From: Bradyrhizobium yuanmingense
GTDB taxonomy: Bacteria > Pseudomonadota > Alphaproteobacteria > Rhizobiales > Xanthobacteraceae
DNA: 64,000 bases
NCBI RefSeq assembly: GCF_029167105.1
Contig: NZ_JARFML010000025.1
Coordinates: 1 to 64,000 of the forward strand
Direction of reading: 5' to 3'
A program made the translations under genes and the position numbers. The number at the start of each line of letters is the position of its first letter. The first letter of the stretch is position 1. Positions 9,624 through 19,039 of this stretch are shown in pieces. The notes under the pieces were generated by a model that saw only the letters and a list, made by a program, of their open reading frames with translations, was not told the origin of the DNA and ran no database searches.

Positions 9624-11385
9624 GGAGGCGTTCCAATCAGAGCCAGCATAGCTGAAAGCGCCCGGATGGCTTCACGGCCGGCTATGTGCGTGCGCCCACG
9701 CTGGGATGGCAACGATCGGACCATCACGCTGCGCAGATTAGTGCCGACGCAAAAATGGCGCTCCAAGGAAGTGAGGAGGAAGGTTTGGCCCCACCGATTC
9801 GCTCATCGCATACTGCCGCGCCATTGCTTTCGGCGTCAACCAACACGGCGCACACTCGCCATCCTCGCGAGGACGCGCCGTCTTGCCGGATCCCGACCGG
9901 CATGCCGAGCATCTGGCATCTCAACGAGATGCATACTTCAGTCCAGATGAATATCGCTACGTTGCGGGAATATGCGTTCGGCCGCATTTGGAGGTCGATT
10001 TTGTGCGGACGGCTCGCGATGCTCGTCATGTTCGCTTCCCGTGGGCTAGTCCTTGCCGATAGAGCCGCCCTCCCCGAGTTTCTACAAAGCGATCGGACGG
10101 CAAGGATACGGCGCAGGCCATGGCAGAGGTCTCGGCTATTTTCCGCCTGCTTGTTTGCAGCACGCACTCGCGCAAGCCGAGCCTTGTATCGCGCAACAAA
10201 ATAGCCGCGCCTCTGCCATCCTCCGCCTCATTGGCCCTTGCTTTGCTGCGCGCGCTGGCCTGCGAACCCATTTCAAAGCCTTCGAATTCGTCGTATGGAA
10301 ACTTGCGGATTGACTGCGCACTCCTTCTGCATCAGCTACGTCGACATCCTTTCGTTGTCTTGTCGGCCATGCTGCATGTCGAGCGCATACTGCTGCAGGA
10401 GAGATCAAGACGTGCGGTAGACGCTCCTTCCCTTCTCGGAGCATAGAGCGGCAAGACGTTGCGGAACATCGATCAAGTATGGCGCGACAATCAGGATGAG
10501 AGCGAGTCTCACCTGATCGCCGCCGCCCAGATCAAGCCACGCGCAGGCTGAGGTCGGAGGCGGGCGCGTTCTCGCCGTTGCCCCGTCCGGTCTGGCAGTT
10601 GGATTTCGCACGGAGGCCGGTTGAACGCACTTTGCCGGGTCGTCGCTCGTCGATTCTCCTCCCCTTACTTCTGTTTTGGTCCTCTTTCTCTCGCAAGCCC
10701 CGTCGCCTGCGTCGTCCAAGGCGGCCAGGCGCGCCTGCGCATCGGCCTCTCGATTTCCCCAGCCGAGAATGATCGCAATTCATTAAGTCAGCAGGGTCAG
10801 CGGGCGACGCGATAACGCATTCGCCTCGATACCGACCTAGGCGCCACTATCCGCGTGCCTCGAGTTTACCGGAGCGGTCATGATCGGTCCGCGGTCAACC
10901 GGCATCGAGCGCGGCTAAAGCGTACGAGGCCCTGCTCGGAACGGGATCAGCAACAACGCAGAGCGAACCGGAAGACGGAGCGCAGAATCCCACGTCGAAG
11001 CGGCGACGGACTGATGGATACTGAAGACGAGCTCGTTGCAAAAGAACGATTTGCGCCTTGCCGGCACGAAAATTGCTGTCTTGAGCCTCGAGCGTGCTGG
11101 TCAGAGCGATGTACGGAGATCGACAATGTCTTTCGTGTCGAGCGTCATGGAACGTCCGATTCTATTCGAAAAACCTGAGTTCTCTCTCCGCCCCGCGGCC
11201 AGAAGCATCACCAGAGGGCCTTCAATCGCTCATCATGCCGAGATCTTGAAGCCCGGGAGGACGGGTGAGCTGACCACAGCAGGCAAGGATACAGGCTGCC
11301 AATTCGCACCCGCAAACTCGACAATGCGGTACGGCATGATTTTCGTGAACTACCGGCCCGTGCACCCGCCACGATGGAGAGCCAG
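9624..11385. other. 1.7 kb eroded region without supported genes
   Basis: Open frames of 60-170 codons overlap on both strands but none has a coherent domain, a good start site or compatible neighbours. One plus-strand stretch near 9900-10030 (DEYRYVAGICVRPHLEVDFVRTARDARHVRFP when frames are followed) looks protein-like and may be a pseudogene that I cannot name. Confidence 0.4.
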
Positions 11386-13344
11386 ATGAATCGGCCGACT
11401 GTTACGGAAGTCAATCTCCATGACTTACGGATCACCGATCCGCTCTTTGGAAAATACCAGCAATTGGTGAGGGAGGTGACGATACCCCATCAGTGGGAGG
11501 CGCTGAACGATCGTATTCCCGAACTCGCACCGAGCCATGCGATAGCAAACCTCCGGATCGCAGCAAACCGAGCAAGTGGCGAATTCTACGGCCGGGTTTT
11601 TCAGGACAGTGATGTGGCAAAATGGCTGGAAGCAGTCGCCTGGTCGTTGTGCACCACACCCGATCCGGAACTGGAGAAAACAGCCGATGACCTGATCGAG
11701 CTGATGGAGGCCGCCCAATGCGGCGACGGCTATCTGAACACTTATTTCATCGTAAAGGCGCCTGGGAAACGATGGACCAACTTAACCGAATGTCACGAGC
11801 TTTACTGCGCCGGCCACTTGATTGAAGCGGGCATCGCTTTCTTTCAAGCGACAGGTAAACGGCGCCTGCTGGACGTCGTTTGCAGGCTCGCTGACCACAT
11901 CTGCTCGGTTTTTGGCCGGGAGCGCGATCGTTTACAGGGCTATGATGGCCATCCGGAAATCGAACTTGCATTGACACGCCTCTATGAAGTGACGTTGGAG
12001 CCGCGATATCTCACGCTAGCTAACTATTTCGTGGAGCAACGCGGCACAGAGCCGCACTTCTATGACCTAGAATATGAGAAGCGATCCCGCGATCGGAAAG
12101 CACACGACAAATCCTGGATGGTCAGACGGAAAGACTATAGCCAGGCGCACCTGCCGGTCACCGAACAGCGAACTGCAACAGGTCATGCGGTTCGGTTTGT
12201 ATACCTCATGACTGGGGTTGCCCATCTGGCGCGTCTGCTTCAGAACGAGCAACAACGCCAAGCTTGCCTGCGGCTATGGCAAAACATGGCGCAGCGGCAG
12301 ATCTATATCACCGGCGGCATTGGTTCGCAAAGCGCGGGCGAAGCCTTCAGCAGCGACTACGATCTGCCGAACGATACTGCGTACGCGGAAAGCTGCGCGT
12401 CGATCGGCCTGATGATGTTTGCCCGCCGGATGCTGGAGATGGAGGCGGACAGTCACTATGCCGATGTGATGGAGCGTGCTCTCTATAACACGGTTTTGGG
12501 CAGTATCGCCTTGGATGGACGGCATTTTTTCTATGCCAATCCACTCGAAGTTCATCCCAAAACGCTCAGGTCCAATTGCGGCTACAGTCATATCTCGCCG
12601 GTACGACAGGGCTGGTTCGGCTGCGCCTGCTGTCCGCCGAACATCGCGCGACTTTTCACATCAGTTGGTCATTACATCTACACGCCACGCTCCGAGGCGC
12701 TCTATGTCAATCTCTACATTGGCAACAGCGTGGCATTCGCGATTGGAGAGCATACGCTACGATTGCGCATGAGCGGGAACTATCCCTGGGAGGATCGGGT
12801 GGAGATTACCGTGGAATCGGAGCAGCCAATCACCCACACGCTCGCGCTGCGCCTGCCGGAATGGTGCAGCGCGCCGGAGGTCAAGCTGAACGGCGAACCG
12901 GTCAAATGCGAGCCGCGCAAGGGCTATTGGCACATTCACCGCACGTGGCGGCAGGGCGATTGTTGCAAATTGCAACTGCCCATGAAAGCACGCCGCGTAT
13001 ATGGTCATCCACAACTTCGCCACTTGGCCGGCAAAGTGGCTATTCAGCGTGGCCCCCTGATTTATTGTCTGGAAGAAGCCGACAACGGGCGGGAGCTGCA
13101 TAATGTTTGGCTGGATGCAGACAGCCGGTTTTCGCTCGTTGAAGGCAAGGACCTCTTTGCCGGCAAAATTTTGTTGCAGGCTGAGGGCTTTCGTTTGCGA
13201 CACACGCTCTCTGAGGAAGCGCCGCTTTATCACTACGACAAAGTGCCTGGAAACCGGCAACCGCAACGTTTGACATTCATTCCGTGGTTCAGCCGGGCCA
13301 ACCGCAACGAAGGTGAAATGCGCATCTGGATTAATGAGTGGTGA
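11386..13344 (+). CDS. GH127 beta-L-arabinofuranosidase
   Basis: 652 residues from the ATG at 11386, which has GGAGAG five to eight bases upstream; a second ATG lies 12 bases earlier. The protein is a full-length member of glycoside hydrolase family 127 (HypBA1-like), which removes terminal beta-L-arabinofuranose, for example from hydroxyproline-linked oligosaccharides of plant cell-wall proteins. The zinc site and catalytic cysteine are present: YAESC gives E335 and C337, and CACCPPN gives C415 and C416, almost the same numbering as the E338/C340/C417/C418 set of HypBA1. The alpha/alpha barrel segment CGDGYLNTYF and the C-terminal beta domains are intact. No signal peptide, so it probably acts on imported oligosaccharides. 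Its likely partner GH51 gene upstream is truncated. Confidence 0.9.
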   Translation: MNRPTVTEVNLHDLRITDPLFGKYQQLVREVTIPHQWEALNDRIPELAPSHAIANLRIAANRASGEFYGRVFQDSDVAKWLEAVAWSLCTTPDPELEKTADDLIELMEAAQCGDGYLNTYFIVKAPGKRWTNLTECHELYCAGHLIEAGIAFFQATGKRRLLDVVCRLADHICSVFGRERDRLQGYDGHPEIELALTRLYEVTLEPRYLTLANYFVEQRGTEPHFYDLEYEKRSRDRKAHDKSWMVRRKDYSQAHLPVTEQRTATGHAVRFVYLMTGVAHLARLLQNEQQRQACLRLWQNMAQRQIYITGGIGSQSAGEAFSSDYDLPNDTAYAESCASIGLMMFARRMLEMEADSHYADVMERALYNTVLGSIALDGRHFFYANPLEVHPKTLRSNCGYSHISPVRQGWFGCACCPPNIARLFTSVGHYIYTPRSEALYVNLYIGNSVAFAIGEHTLRLRMSGNYPWEDRVEITVESEQPITHTLALRLPEWCSAPEVKLNGEPVKCEPRKGYWHIHRTWRQGDCCKLQLPMKARRVYGHPQLRHLAGKVAIQRGPLIYCLEEADNGRELHNVWLDADSRFSLVEGKDLFAGKILLQAEGFRLRHTLSEEAPLYHYDKVPGNRQPQRLTFIPWFSRANRNEGEMRIWINEW

Positions 13345-13390
13345 CTGAGGCCATGATCGGCGCTTTGACAGCATCTCGGCCGGAAAGGAG

Positions 13391-13618
13391 GGCACAGGCA
13401 TCTGGACCAACTGGACGTCGGTGAGCAAGGTCGAGGGGGGCGAGACGGCCAACGACCTCTACGCGTTCTTTACGACGGAGCCCAGGACGAAGTCGGTGCT
13501 ATCCACCAGAAGGCTATGCTGGTGATCCTGACGAGAGAAGACCGCGCCTTGGGACGTCGCCCTGAAGTTGCAGCGGCCCCTGTCAGACGGGGCGCTGAGG
13601 ACATCGCCCGCGGCGTGA
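13391..13618 (+). pseudogene. C-terminal remnant of an SRAP/YedK (SOS response-associated peptidase) gene
   Basis: Three frames carry consecutive SRAP signatures. GTGIWTNWTSVSKVEGGE plus NDLYAFFTTEP comes first, then VGAIHQKAMLVILT in a second frame, then PWDVALKLQRPLSDGALRTSP and a stop in the third. Intact family members read T-x-x-A-N...I-H-x-R-M-P-V-I-L...W-L. YedK crosslinks to abasic sites in single-stranded DNA through an N-terminal cysteine; that half is absent. It is therefore a dead fragment with at least two frameshifts. Confidence 0.6.
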
Positions 13619-13636
13619 ACAGCCGCTGCGGAACGA

Positions 13637-13909
13637 ATGGACAAGCCTCAGGCCAACAAACATTTCCGAAATAAGCATACCCACACTAGCGAGCTCGTAA
13701 TTGCGCTCTGTGGACCAATTGGCTCCCCCATTCACGGGGTGGCACGGACGCTCAAGGAGTGCCTAGAGAAGAGCTTTGAATACGATTACGCGAAGATAGT
13801 AAGCGCTCAGCCAATACCCCTCATCGCACCAATATCAATGTGCCAAACTCGCAACAGGAGGTTCTGGACTGCGGCTCAGACTCGCCGTTGGTCGCCAAAA
13901 CGCTGCTGA
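13637..13909 (+). pseudogene. N-terminal fragment resembling anti-phage dCTP deaminase
   Basis: 90 residues. The start, with SELVIALCGPIGSPIHGVAR and LKECLEKSFEYDYAKI, resembles the P-loop-like N-terminal domain of anti-phage dCTP deaminases, which deplete dCTP during infection. The deaminase domain (H-A-E and P-C-x-x-C) does not follow in any frame, and after residue 60 the sequence loses resemblance. I read it as the 5' end of a deleted gene. The family call rests on a short stretch and is tentative. Confidence 0.4.
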
Positions 13910-14278
13910 CCGGCAAGCAGCTTTGAGAAGGGCTTCCTAGGTCCCCAACTTCGAGTCTACGAAGACAATTGAGCTCAGCTTCGAATGCTTGAAGAATTTG
14001 GCTGCGATTTCCGCTCGCACGATTGGCACATCACCCTTCGACATCAGGGAGCGCAAGGACGGATTGTGATGGATTTACCTTAACCTGGAAACATTGGCTC
14101 CAGCGACAAGGTTTCAATCTTTGCACCGGGTTTTGCCTTCGACGAAAAACATGCAATTTGAGACGGCGGCCAAACCGCCGTGATGAAAGCGAGCGTCGAA
14201 TGCAGGGAGAGTCCTGCGATGCCAAGTATGTCTTCAGGATAGACCAGCGTTTATGATTGACGGAACGCTATAGGCGGC
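13910..14278. other. Gap with no supported gene
   Basis: About 370 bases between the deaminase-like remnant and the convergent membrane protein gene. Short frames only; nothing recognised. Confidence 0.4.
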
Positions 14279-14923
14279 TCAAGATGGCGGTTCTCGCCCG
14301 TATGCTCTGCATCCGATTGCGAGCCTGGAGCCTGTCGCTAAGGAGCCTACCGCAGGTGCATAGGGAACAGGCTTAGGCAGGATGACGTAGCCGTTCTGCA
14401 CAACCACGAAGTAGGTGAGCAGCGCAGCGAATGCCGCGAATGCCAGCAAGTAGACGGCGCCGACCAAGAAGCTATGGCTCCGCAATGATTTTAGCGTCCG
14501 CTTGTCGTTATCTGTCTTCTCGGTCGTGAGCACGCCTTTAAAGACCGATCCTTGTTCATTGATCGACCGAAAATCGGTGAACAAGAGTTGCGCTTCGATG
14601 AGCCGGATTGCCCGTTCGCTCAGGTGAATGATTTGCCGGTTGCGTCGATCCAAGCCAAAAAAGAAGATTGCCAACAACGCCCCGGCGCACGTTGCAATCT
14701 GCCCCGGCATATAGCCGACCATCTCCCGTCCCTTGAACAGATAGAAGCATCCGCCGAACATGAATGGCGCCAGGATAATGAAAAAGTGGAATAGCTTGGT
14801 CCGTTGCCGCGCGTGGAAATCGAAATAGCGCCACGACAGCTCGAAGCGCATTTTCTCAAACTCCATGGTAGCCCGCGCATCCTCCGGCGGAGTGGCGCGC
14901 GAGAGAATTTCAGTCAATTGCAT
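14279..14923 (-). CDS. Hypothetical membrane protein with four predicted helices
   Basis: 214 residues. A charged N-terminus (EFEKMRFELSWRYFDFHARQRTKLFHF) leads into two adjacent hydrophobic segments, FFIILAPFMFGGCFYLF at about 48-64 and GQIATCAGALLAIFFFGL at about 74-91. A cytoplasmic helical stretch follows (about 92-146), then AVYLLAFAAFAALLTYFVVV at about 155-174 and a Pro-rich tail. The arrangement resembles small inner-membrane proteins of the RipA/SLATT type, some of which act as effectors in defence or toxin systems; the family cannot be fixed by eye. It sits between remnants of defence genes and a broken ImmA/IrrE gene, both on the same strand or convergent. Confidence 0.6.
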   Translation of the reverse strand: MQLTEILSRATPPEDARATMEFEKMRFELSWRYFDFHARQRTKLFHFFIILAPFMFGGCFYLFKGREMVGYMPGQIATCAGALLAIFFFGLDRRNRQIIHLSERAIRLIEAQLLFTDFRSINEQGSVFKGVLTTEKTDNDKRTLKSLRSHSFLVGAVYLLAFAAFAALLTYFVVVQNGYVILPKPVPYAPAVGSLATGSRLAIGCRAYGREPPS

Positions 14924-14974
14924 TTCCTGCCCGTTCTATTTGTGGCGATAAAGGTTTCAAACAGGTCGCAGCTC

Positions 14975-15521
14975 TCAGTCTGACGATAGTCTGATCCGCT
15001 TTCCGACATGCTCCCGCCAGAGGCCGAGTCGCTTGATTCTATAGTCGACCAATTCCGATGAGGTCCCAAATGCAGAAGCGATCTGCTCCGAAGAGCGTTT
15101 CTTGTTCACGGCAGCAACGATGGCAGCTCTCGGTAGGAGCGTCGCCGAGGCGGAGATAGTAAGCGTCGTGTTCCTCAGACTTGTCATAGGTGCGCCCGTA
15201 AGCGTCAGCGATCCTGGCAATCTTAGTTAGTTTGTGCCCGAGCAAGATGTGCCAGAACTCCTCCAGCAGCGTAACCCGCTGACGCTCCACGGTGTGGGTA
15301 TCGTTCAAGAGCACCGCCCAATTCTCGTGATCAGGATCAAGAGGCACGCTCATTGCGGACCATTCGCCGGCGGCTTTTCTCCTCAATTGGCTTATGGTTC
15401 GAGCTTCCAAACAGTCAGCCTTCCCGACGGGAATAACTCGGATGCCGTCCACCTGGACGCGAAGACCGAACGCCATCTGGCGCCGAAAGGAAGATACAGC
15501 CTGGCGACTCCCCTCCTTCAA
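14975..15521 (-). pseudogene. Frameshifted ImmA/IrrE-type metallopeptidase
   Basis: The first frame (from 15521) reads like the N-terminal two thirds of an ImmA/IrrE (DUF955) protease. It contains WAVLLNDTHTVERQRVTLLE, FWHILLGHKLTKI and a Y-D-K-S-E-E-H-D-A-Y stretch. The conserved C-terminal half appears in another frame, with ASATLLPRAAIVAAVNKK followed by SSEQIASAF and SELVDYRIKRLGLW. The break is near 15150. Related proteins cleave or inactivate a repressor encoded next door. The metal motif reads EEFWH rather than HExxH, which is a known variant in this group. One frameshift is enough to disable it. Confidence 0.65.
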
Positions 15522-15712
15522 ATCGATTTCAAGTCGGCATCGGCGTCATCCGGGCTACATTTCGGCTGTTCAGATTACAATGTTGAACTCGCAATCAACC
15601 GACGTTTTTCCGAACAGTCTCGCTCAAGCTTGGGAAGGGGGTGGTTTTTACCGAGATCAGCAATTCCTTGCGCTTTCTGCCGTCCCGGTAACGCCCCCGC
15701 TCGACAACTCTC

Positions 15713-16135
15713 TCAGCTGGTAACGGTCCAGGGATCAATCATCGTCAGACCGGCGGCATTGAACGCACTCGTGTCGCGCGATGCCACGGCGAACCCATGC
15801 GCAGCGGCGATCGCAGCGATGTAGCCATCCGGCGTAGGAAAGCCTTTTCCGGCCGCGCGCGCCTTGACCGCGAGTTCGGCATAGCGCCGCGCCGCGGCGG
15901 TATCGAAGGGCAGGATGCGGGTCGCGAACAGGTCCAACACACCGTCGAGCGCAGCTGCCAGCCTATCCTTGCGCTTGCCGCGCTGCAGCGCGCCGATGCC
16001 GAACAACAGTTCGGCGATAGTGACGCTGGAAAGAAACAGCGTCTCGGCCGCCTGGGCGTCGAGCCAGTCACGCACCGATGAGTGCGGATCGGGCTTCATC
16101 GCCTCGGAGACCACATTGGTGTCGAGCAGGATCAT
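15713..16135 (-). CDS. fitB: FitB-type PIN-domain toxin
   Basis: 140 residues, a VapC/FitB ribonuclease toxin of the PIN fold. The acidic active-site residues are in place: MILLDTNVVSE (D5), a mid-protein Glu in SVTIAELLFG, FPTPDGYIAA and ASRDTSAF near the C-terminus. Length and sequence closely follow FitB, including ILPFDTAAARRYAEL and the terminal D-P-W. Its start codon overlaps the stop of the antitoxin gene (ATGA), the classic arrangement for such pairs. Catalytic activity is expected to cleave RNA when free of FitA. Confidence 0.9.
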   Translation of the reverse strand: MILLDTNVVSEAMKPDPHSSVRDWLDAQAAETLFLSSVTIAELLFGIGALQRGKRKDRLAAALDGVLDLFATRILPFDTAAARRYAELAVKARAAGKGFPTPDGYIAAIAAAHGFAVASRDTSAFNAAGLTMIDPWTVTS

Positions 16136-16386
16136 TCGAAGCGCATCGGCTCGGCAGGACGCGCCTCGCGGCCATGTTCAAGTGCCTCGACATCGGCATT
16201 GGTGAGGCCGATCTTCCGGCTCATCTCCGAAAGGGCGGTGCCGAGGCGCAGCCGGCCCTCGGGACGCACGGCGGCCTCCAGAATGGCACGCATTTCCGCT
16301 TCCGCGCTGCGATTGTGCTGCGCGGCGCGGACTTTCAGGGCGCGATGTGCCTCCTCGGAAAGATTGCGGATGGTGACAGCGGCCAT
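16132..16386 (-). CDS. fitA: FitA-type ribbon-helix-helix antitoxin
   Basis: 84 residues from the ATG at 16386. The N-terminus MAAVTIRNLSEEAHRALKVR with RSAEAEMRAILEAAV is the Arc/MetJ-type ribbon-helix-helix DNA-binding domain of FitA. The C-terminal tail wraps the toxin active site in characterised complexes. An upstream in-frame extension exists but does not fit the family and would run across the operator. The stop overlaps the toxin start. Expected to repress its own operon through the palindrome just upstream. Confidence 0.9.
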   Translation of the reverse strand: MAAVTIRNLSEEAHRALKVRAAQHNRSAEAEMRAILEAAVRPEGRLRLGTALSEMSRKIGLTNADVEALEHGREARPAEPMRFE

Positions 16387-16408
16387 GATGGCATCCAGAC
16401 TGACTGCG

Positions 16409-16438
16409 ATGCTATCAAAGTAGAGTGTTTGATAGCAT
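16409..16438. promoter_or_regulatory. Probable FitA/FitAB operator
   Basis: An 11-base perfect inverted repeat, ATGCTATCAAA ... TTTGATAGCAT, with an 8-base spacer. It is 22 bases upstream of the fitA start codon, where ribbon-helix-helix antitoxins bind to autoregulate. Both arms were read directly from the sequence. Confidence 0.75.
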
Positions 16439-16659
16439 TTTTCAAGAGTGATTGCGGCGCTCACGCGTCGCCGAACCTCAGCTCTCCAGCTGCGGATAAT
16501 ACGAACTTTGTTCATCAATTCGGATAGCCGACATTTCTCACCCGCGGATTGGGTGGTGTCGCGCGGTGACCTGAACTCGCGGATGCAGGCGATTGCTGAC
16601 AATGTCCGCGAGGCTACTGTCGTTGGCCGTAGACGCCACGCATATCGCCTGATCCGGCT

Positions 16660-16848
16660 CTAAGCCGGATTATCGTCCTCAGTCGTCCGAGCACGGAAGG
16701 TCAGCTGCGGAATTTGGTCTTTGAGTATCCGACGCACGGTCTTTTCGTGGACCCAGCAATCCGCACCGATGGCCATGAAAGGCCGGCGGACCGCCTCCAT
16801 CCGGATACGCTCGACCAACCTTTCAGTCATTCGATACCGATAGTCCAC
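16660..16848 (-). pseudogene. ISL3-family transposase fragment
   Basis: 62 residues including RMTERLVERIRMEAVRRPFM and VHEKTVRRILKD. This matches the helix-turn-helix region that follows the N-terminal zinc segment in ISL3-family transposases. The DDE catalytic part is absent on either side and no terminal repeats are visible, so it is a scrap of an old insertion. Confidence 0.5.
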
Positions 16849-17089
16849 TGGTTGAAGCGCGGCCCGCTCCGCAAAGCCCGCACCGAAACCTCAACCGGTC
16901 GATCACGATCACGTGTCGCGCAACATGGAAAACTGCCCCCTCATATTGCCTCAGATGAAAATGTTACCGAAACGCACCCTAGTGTCTCCCGAATCAGCTG
17001 CCGCGAGTCCGAGCAAGCCGCTCGCGAAGCGCGCCCTCCAGAGCGCCGTAGCGAGCGAGCGGCTTACCGGATCAAAGATGCTCGATTTC

Positions 17090-17311
17090 AGCCCGAAACA
17101 CACCCCGGGCTCGTCGATCGGCTTGCCCCATTCTGGCAGATCGCTACCGCCCGATCATCACCGGCCTCAATGGCTCTTGCCTGGCTGCTGTCCAAGGCCG
17201 CGACAATCCGCGTCATTCCAAGCGCGACTAAGGAGCAACTGAGAGCGAACGTCCGGAGTGCATAAATTGTCCTCACTCGAGAAGAACTCGCTGCTCTTGA
17301 GCAAATCAACT
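17090..17311 (+). pseudogene. C-terminal remnant of an aldo/keto reductase
   Basis: Two frames give the end of an AKR barrel: PASMALAWLLSKAATIRVIPSATKEQLRAN in one, then IVLTREELAALEQIN and a stop in the next. Intact enzymes have A-L-A-W-L-L...P-I-P-G-x-x...L-x-x-N followed by L-x-x-E-E-L-x-x-L-E. The N-terminal catalytic tetrad is missing. One frameshift near 17264. Confidence 0.6.
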
Positions 17312-17356
17312 AGGCGCGACACCCTGGAGCGCCCTCCTTGCCGGAGCGCTGGACCT

Positions 17357-17446
17357 GCAGCCGGTGCATTCGTAGAAGAACCTGTACGCATCGGTAGGCG
17401 TCGTCTCCTCTTGCGCGGCGGCACAATACGGACAGGTGACGGTCGA
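17357..17446 (-). pseudogene. Remnant of a GDCCVxC-type small Cys-rich protein
   Basis: The stretch STVTCPYCAAAQEETTPTDA then FFYECTGC matches the start of small metal-binding proteins that continue with a G-D-C-C-V-F-C motif. Here the frame shifts after TGC and that motif is lost. The frame upstream of it is unrelated. Confidence 0.5.
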
Positions 17447-17862
17447 TTGGAAGCAGGGATGAGTCTTAGGCGCGACGGTCGTTATTTCGTGACCGGCTTG
17501 GCGTCGTAACGTCCAGGATGGCGCGCAAATCATCCAAGTCCAGGACAAGCTTACAAATCTTTTTGGCGGGCGTCTCACCGAAATTGTCTGCCATGACGTC
17601 AACAACTACGGCTCGCAAGGAATTTTCAACCATCCCCACCTCTGCGTGGAAACGAAAGCCAGCGTCCGGATACGTAACAGGACATGGAGTTCTTGCCCCG
17701 ACGGTTCTTAGTTCGCTGACTGCCGTTCATTGGGAAGCGGATGACGTCGGTGCTGATAAATGGCCTCTCGGTTTTGCTTCAATGAGACAGACAAATCATA
17801 GTAAAAAACGGCCTGACCACGCTCTGTCACATCAATTCCCGCTATTGGCCACCACCAAGATT
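17447..17862. other. Gap downstream of jetD, no supported gene
   Basis: About 415 bases. Short frames only. A minus-strand stretch around 17480-17590 (ETPAKKICKLVLDLDDLRAI in one frame) looks protein-like but cannot be assigned. Confidence 0.35.
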
Positions 17863-19038
17863 TCACCAGGCATTCGCGGGCGGGAGCTTGGGATCAAGCT
17901 CCTCCTGCTCCAGCCACTTGGCGTCATCACGCCTAAGGTAGGCGACGAGATCGGACATAGCAGACGGCATGGTGCCAGTCGGCAGCCTAGTACGATCAGC
18001 CGGCAGCTTGCCCAGCCTATCGGCCAAGTCTACCGACATAAGATGAGGCTTCAATTCCCGCGCTATCGCACGCTCTATGGTACGGAAGATCCAGGTCCCG
18101 TCGGGATCGATGTCCGACCAATGAAAAAATGGAATGTTCGCAGGGAGTGCCGTCGCAATCGTTTTTAGCGCGCTCTGGGTCGCAAGCGACGGATATCCAC
18201 CCACATAGATGGTGATGCCCACGCGATGAGGATCGGCCTCCATGATGTGGCGACTGAAGCTCGCGAAATTCTCGACCGTGAGCACGTATTCTGGCCGCTC
18301 GCGAAACCGCAGACGCTCAGCCTCTGCAGGCGGTATACCGAAATACCTGGGCGCTGCGGCTGACAATTCGGCTACATCGAAATCGAGACGTCCCGACAAC
18401 AGAATTGGTGGCGCAAACTTCTCGAGCCCCAATGTCCGCAGGGCATCCCGTGGACGCGCGGCCGGCGGAACCTCGACCAGCTCGCTCAAGAGCCGAACAA
18501 CCGGTCCTTCGAGCCGTTCAAGGGCCTTACTATCGCCGGCGAAGCGCCGTGAAAAGGTTCGGTAGTCGAGGCCGACGTGACGTTGCTCAAAGATTGCCTT
18601 TGCCATGACAAAGGCCGGCCTTAGGCGATCTGCGTCGTCGAGCGAGAACCCTTGCCATTCCCGGCCGCGCGACCAAGCTGACCGAAGAGCGTCCAGCGAC
18701 GTCTCGAATTGGACCGGCAGTTCGAGCCCCTCTAGCAGGCGGCCCGTCGCTGCCTCCATGAGCTGTCCTACCGGCCGCCGTCCGAGCAGTTCGTACAACA
18801 GCGGGGGGCTCTCTAGCCTAGCGTGCTTGATCTGCTCACTTTTGAGCCCCCGCCCCCTGGTTATGCGGATTCCGCCGCGTCGTTCCACATCGCGGAGCTC
18901 CCTGACAAACTTGTCCATCTGAGCGACATCGATAAACCCGTCATAGTCAGGATAGGCGATCGGGCTTTCGGCGCCGCCTTCATAACGGTCTAGAAGATCC
19001 GACATCAGCAAGCGGGCGTCAGTGAATTGCCTTGGCAT
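17863..19038 (-). CDS. jetD: Wadjet nuclease subunit JetD
   Basis: 391 residues. JetD is the DNA-cleaving subunit of the Wadjet anti-plasmid SMC system. An N-terminal DUF3322-like region (about 1-190) is followed by a TOPRIM-type domain (DUF2220). That domain shows ERPEYVLTVENFASFSRH (conserved Glu and Asn) and FFHWSDIDPDGTWIFR, where the D-x-D pair binds metal. Its start is one base after the jetC stop. It ends an operon of four genes without gaps. In studied systems JetD cuts closed circular DNA after the JetABC motor has extruded it. All key acidic residues are present, so it is likely functional. Confidence 0.92.
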   Translation of the reverse strand: MPRQFTDARLLMSDLLDRYEGGAESPIAYPDYDGFIDVAQMDKFVRELRDVERRGGIRITRGRGLKSEQIKHARLESPPLLYELLGRRPVGQLMEAATGRLLEGLELPVQFETSLDALRSAWSRGREWQGFSLDDADRLRPAFVMAKAIFEQRHVGLDYRTFSRRFAGDSKALERLEGPVVRLLSELVEVPPAARPRDALRTLGLEKFAPPILLSGRLDFDVAELSAAAPRYFGIPPAEAERLRFRERPEYVLTVENFASFSRHIMEADPHRVGITIYVGGYPSLATQSALKTIATALPANIPFFHWSDIDPDGTWIFRTIERAIARELKPHLMSVDLADRLGKLPADRTRLPTGTMPSAMSDLVAYLRRDDAKWLEQEELDPKLPPANAW

Positions 19039-19039
19039 C

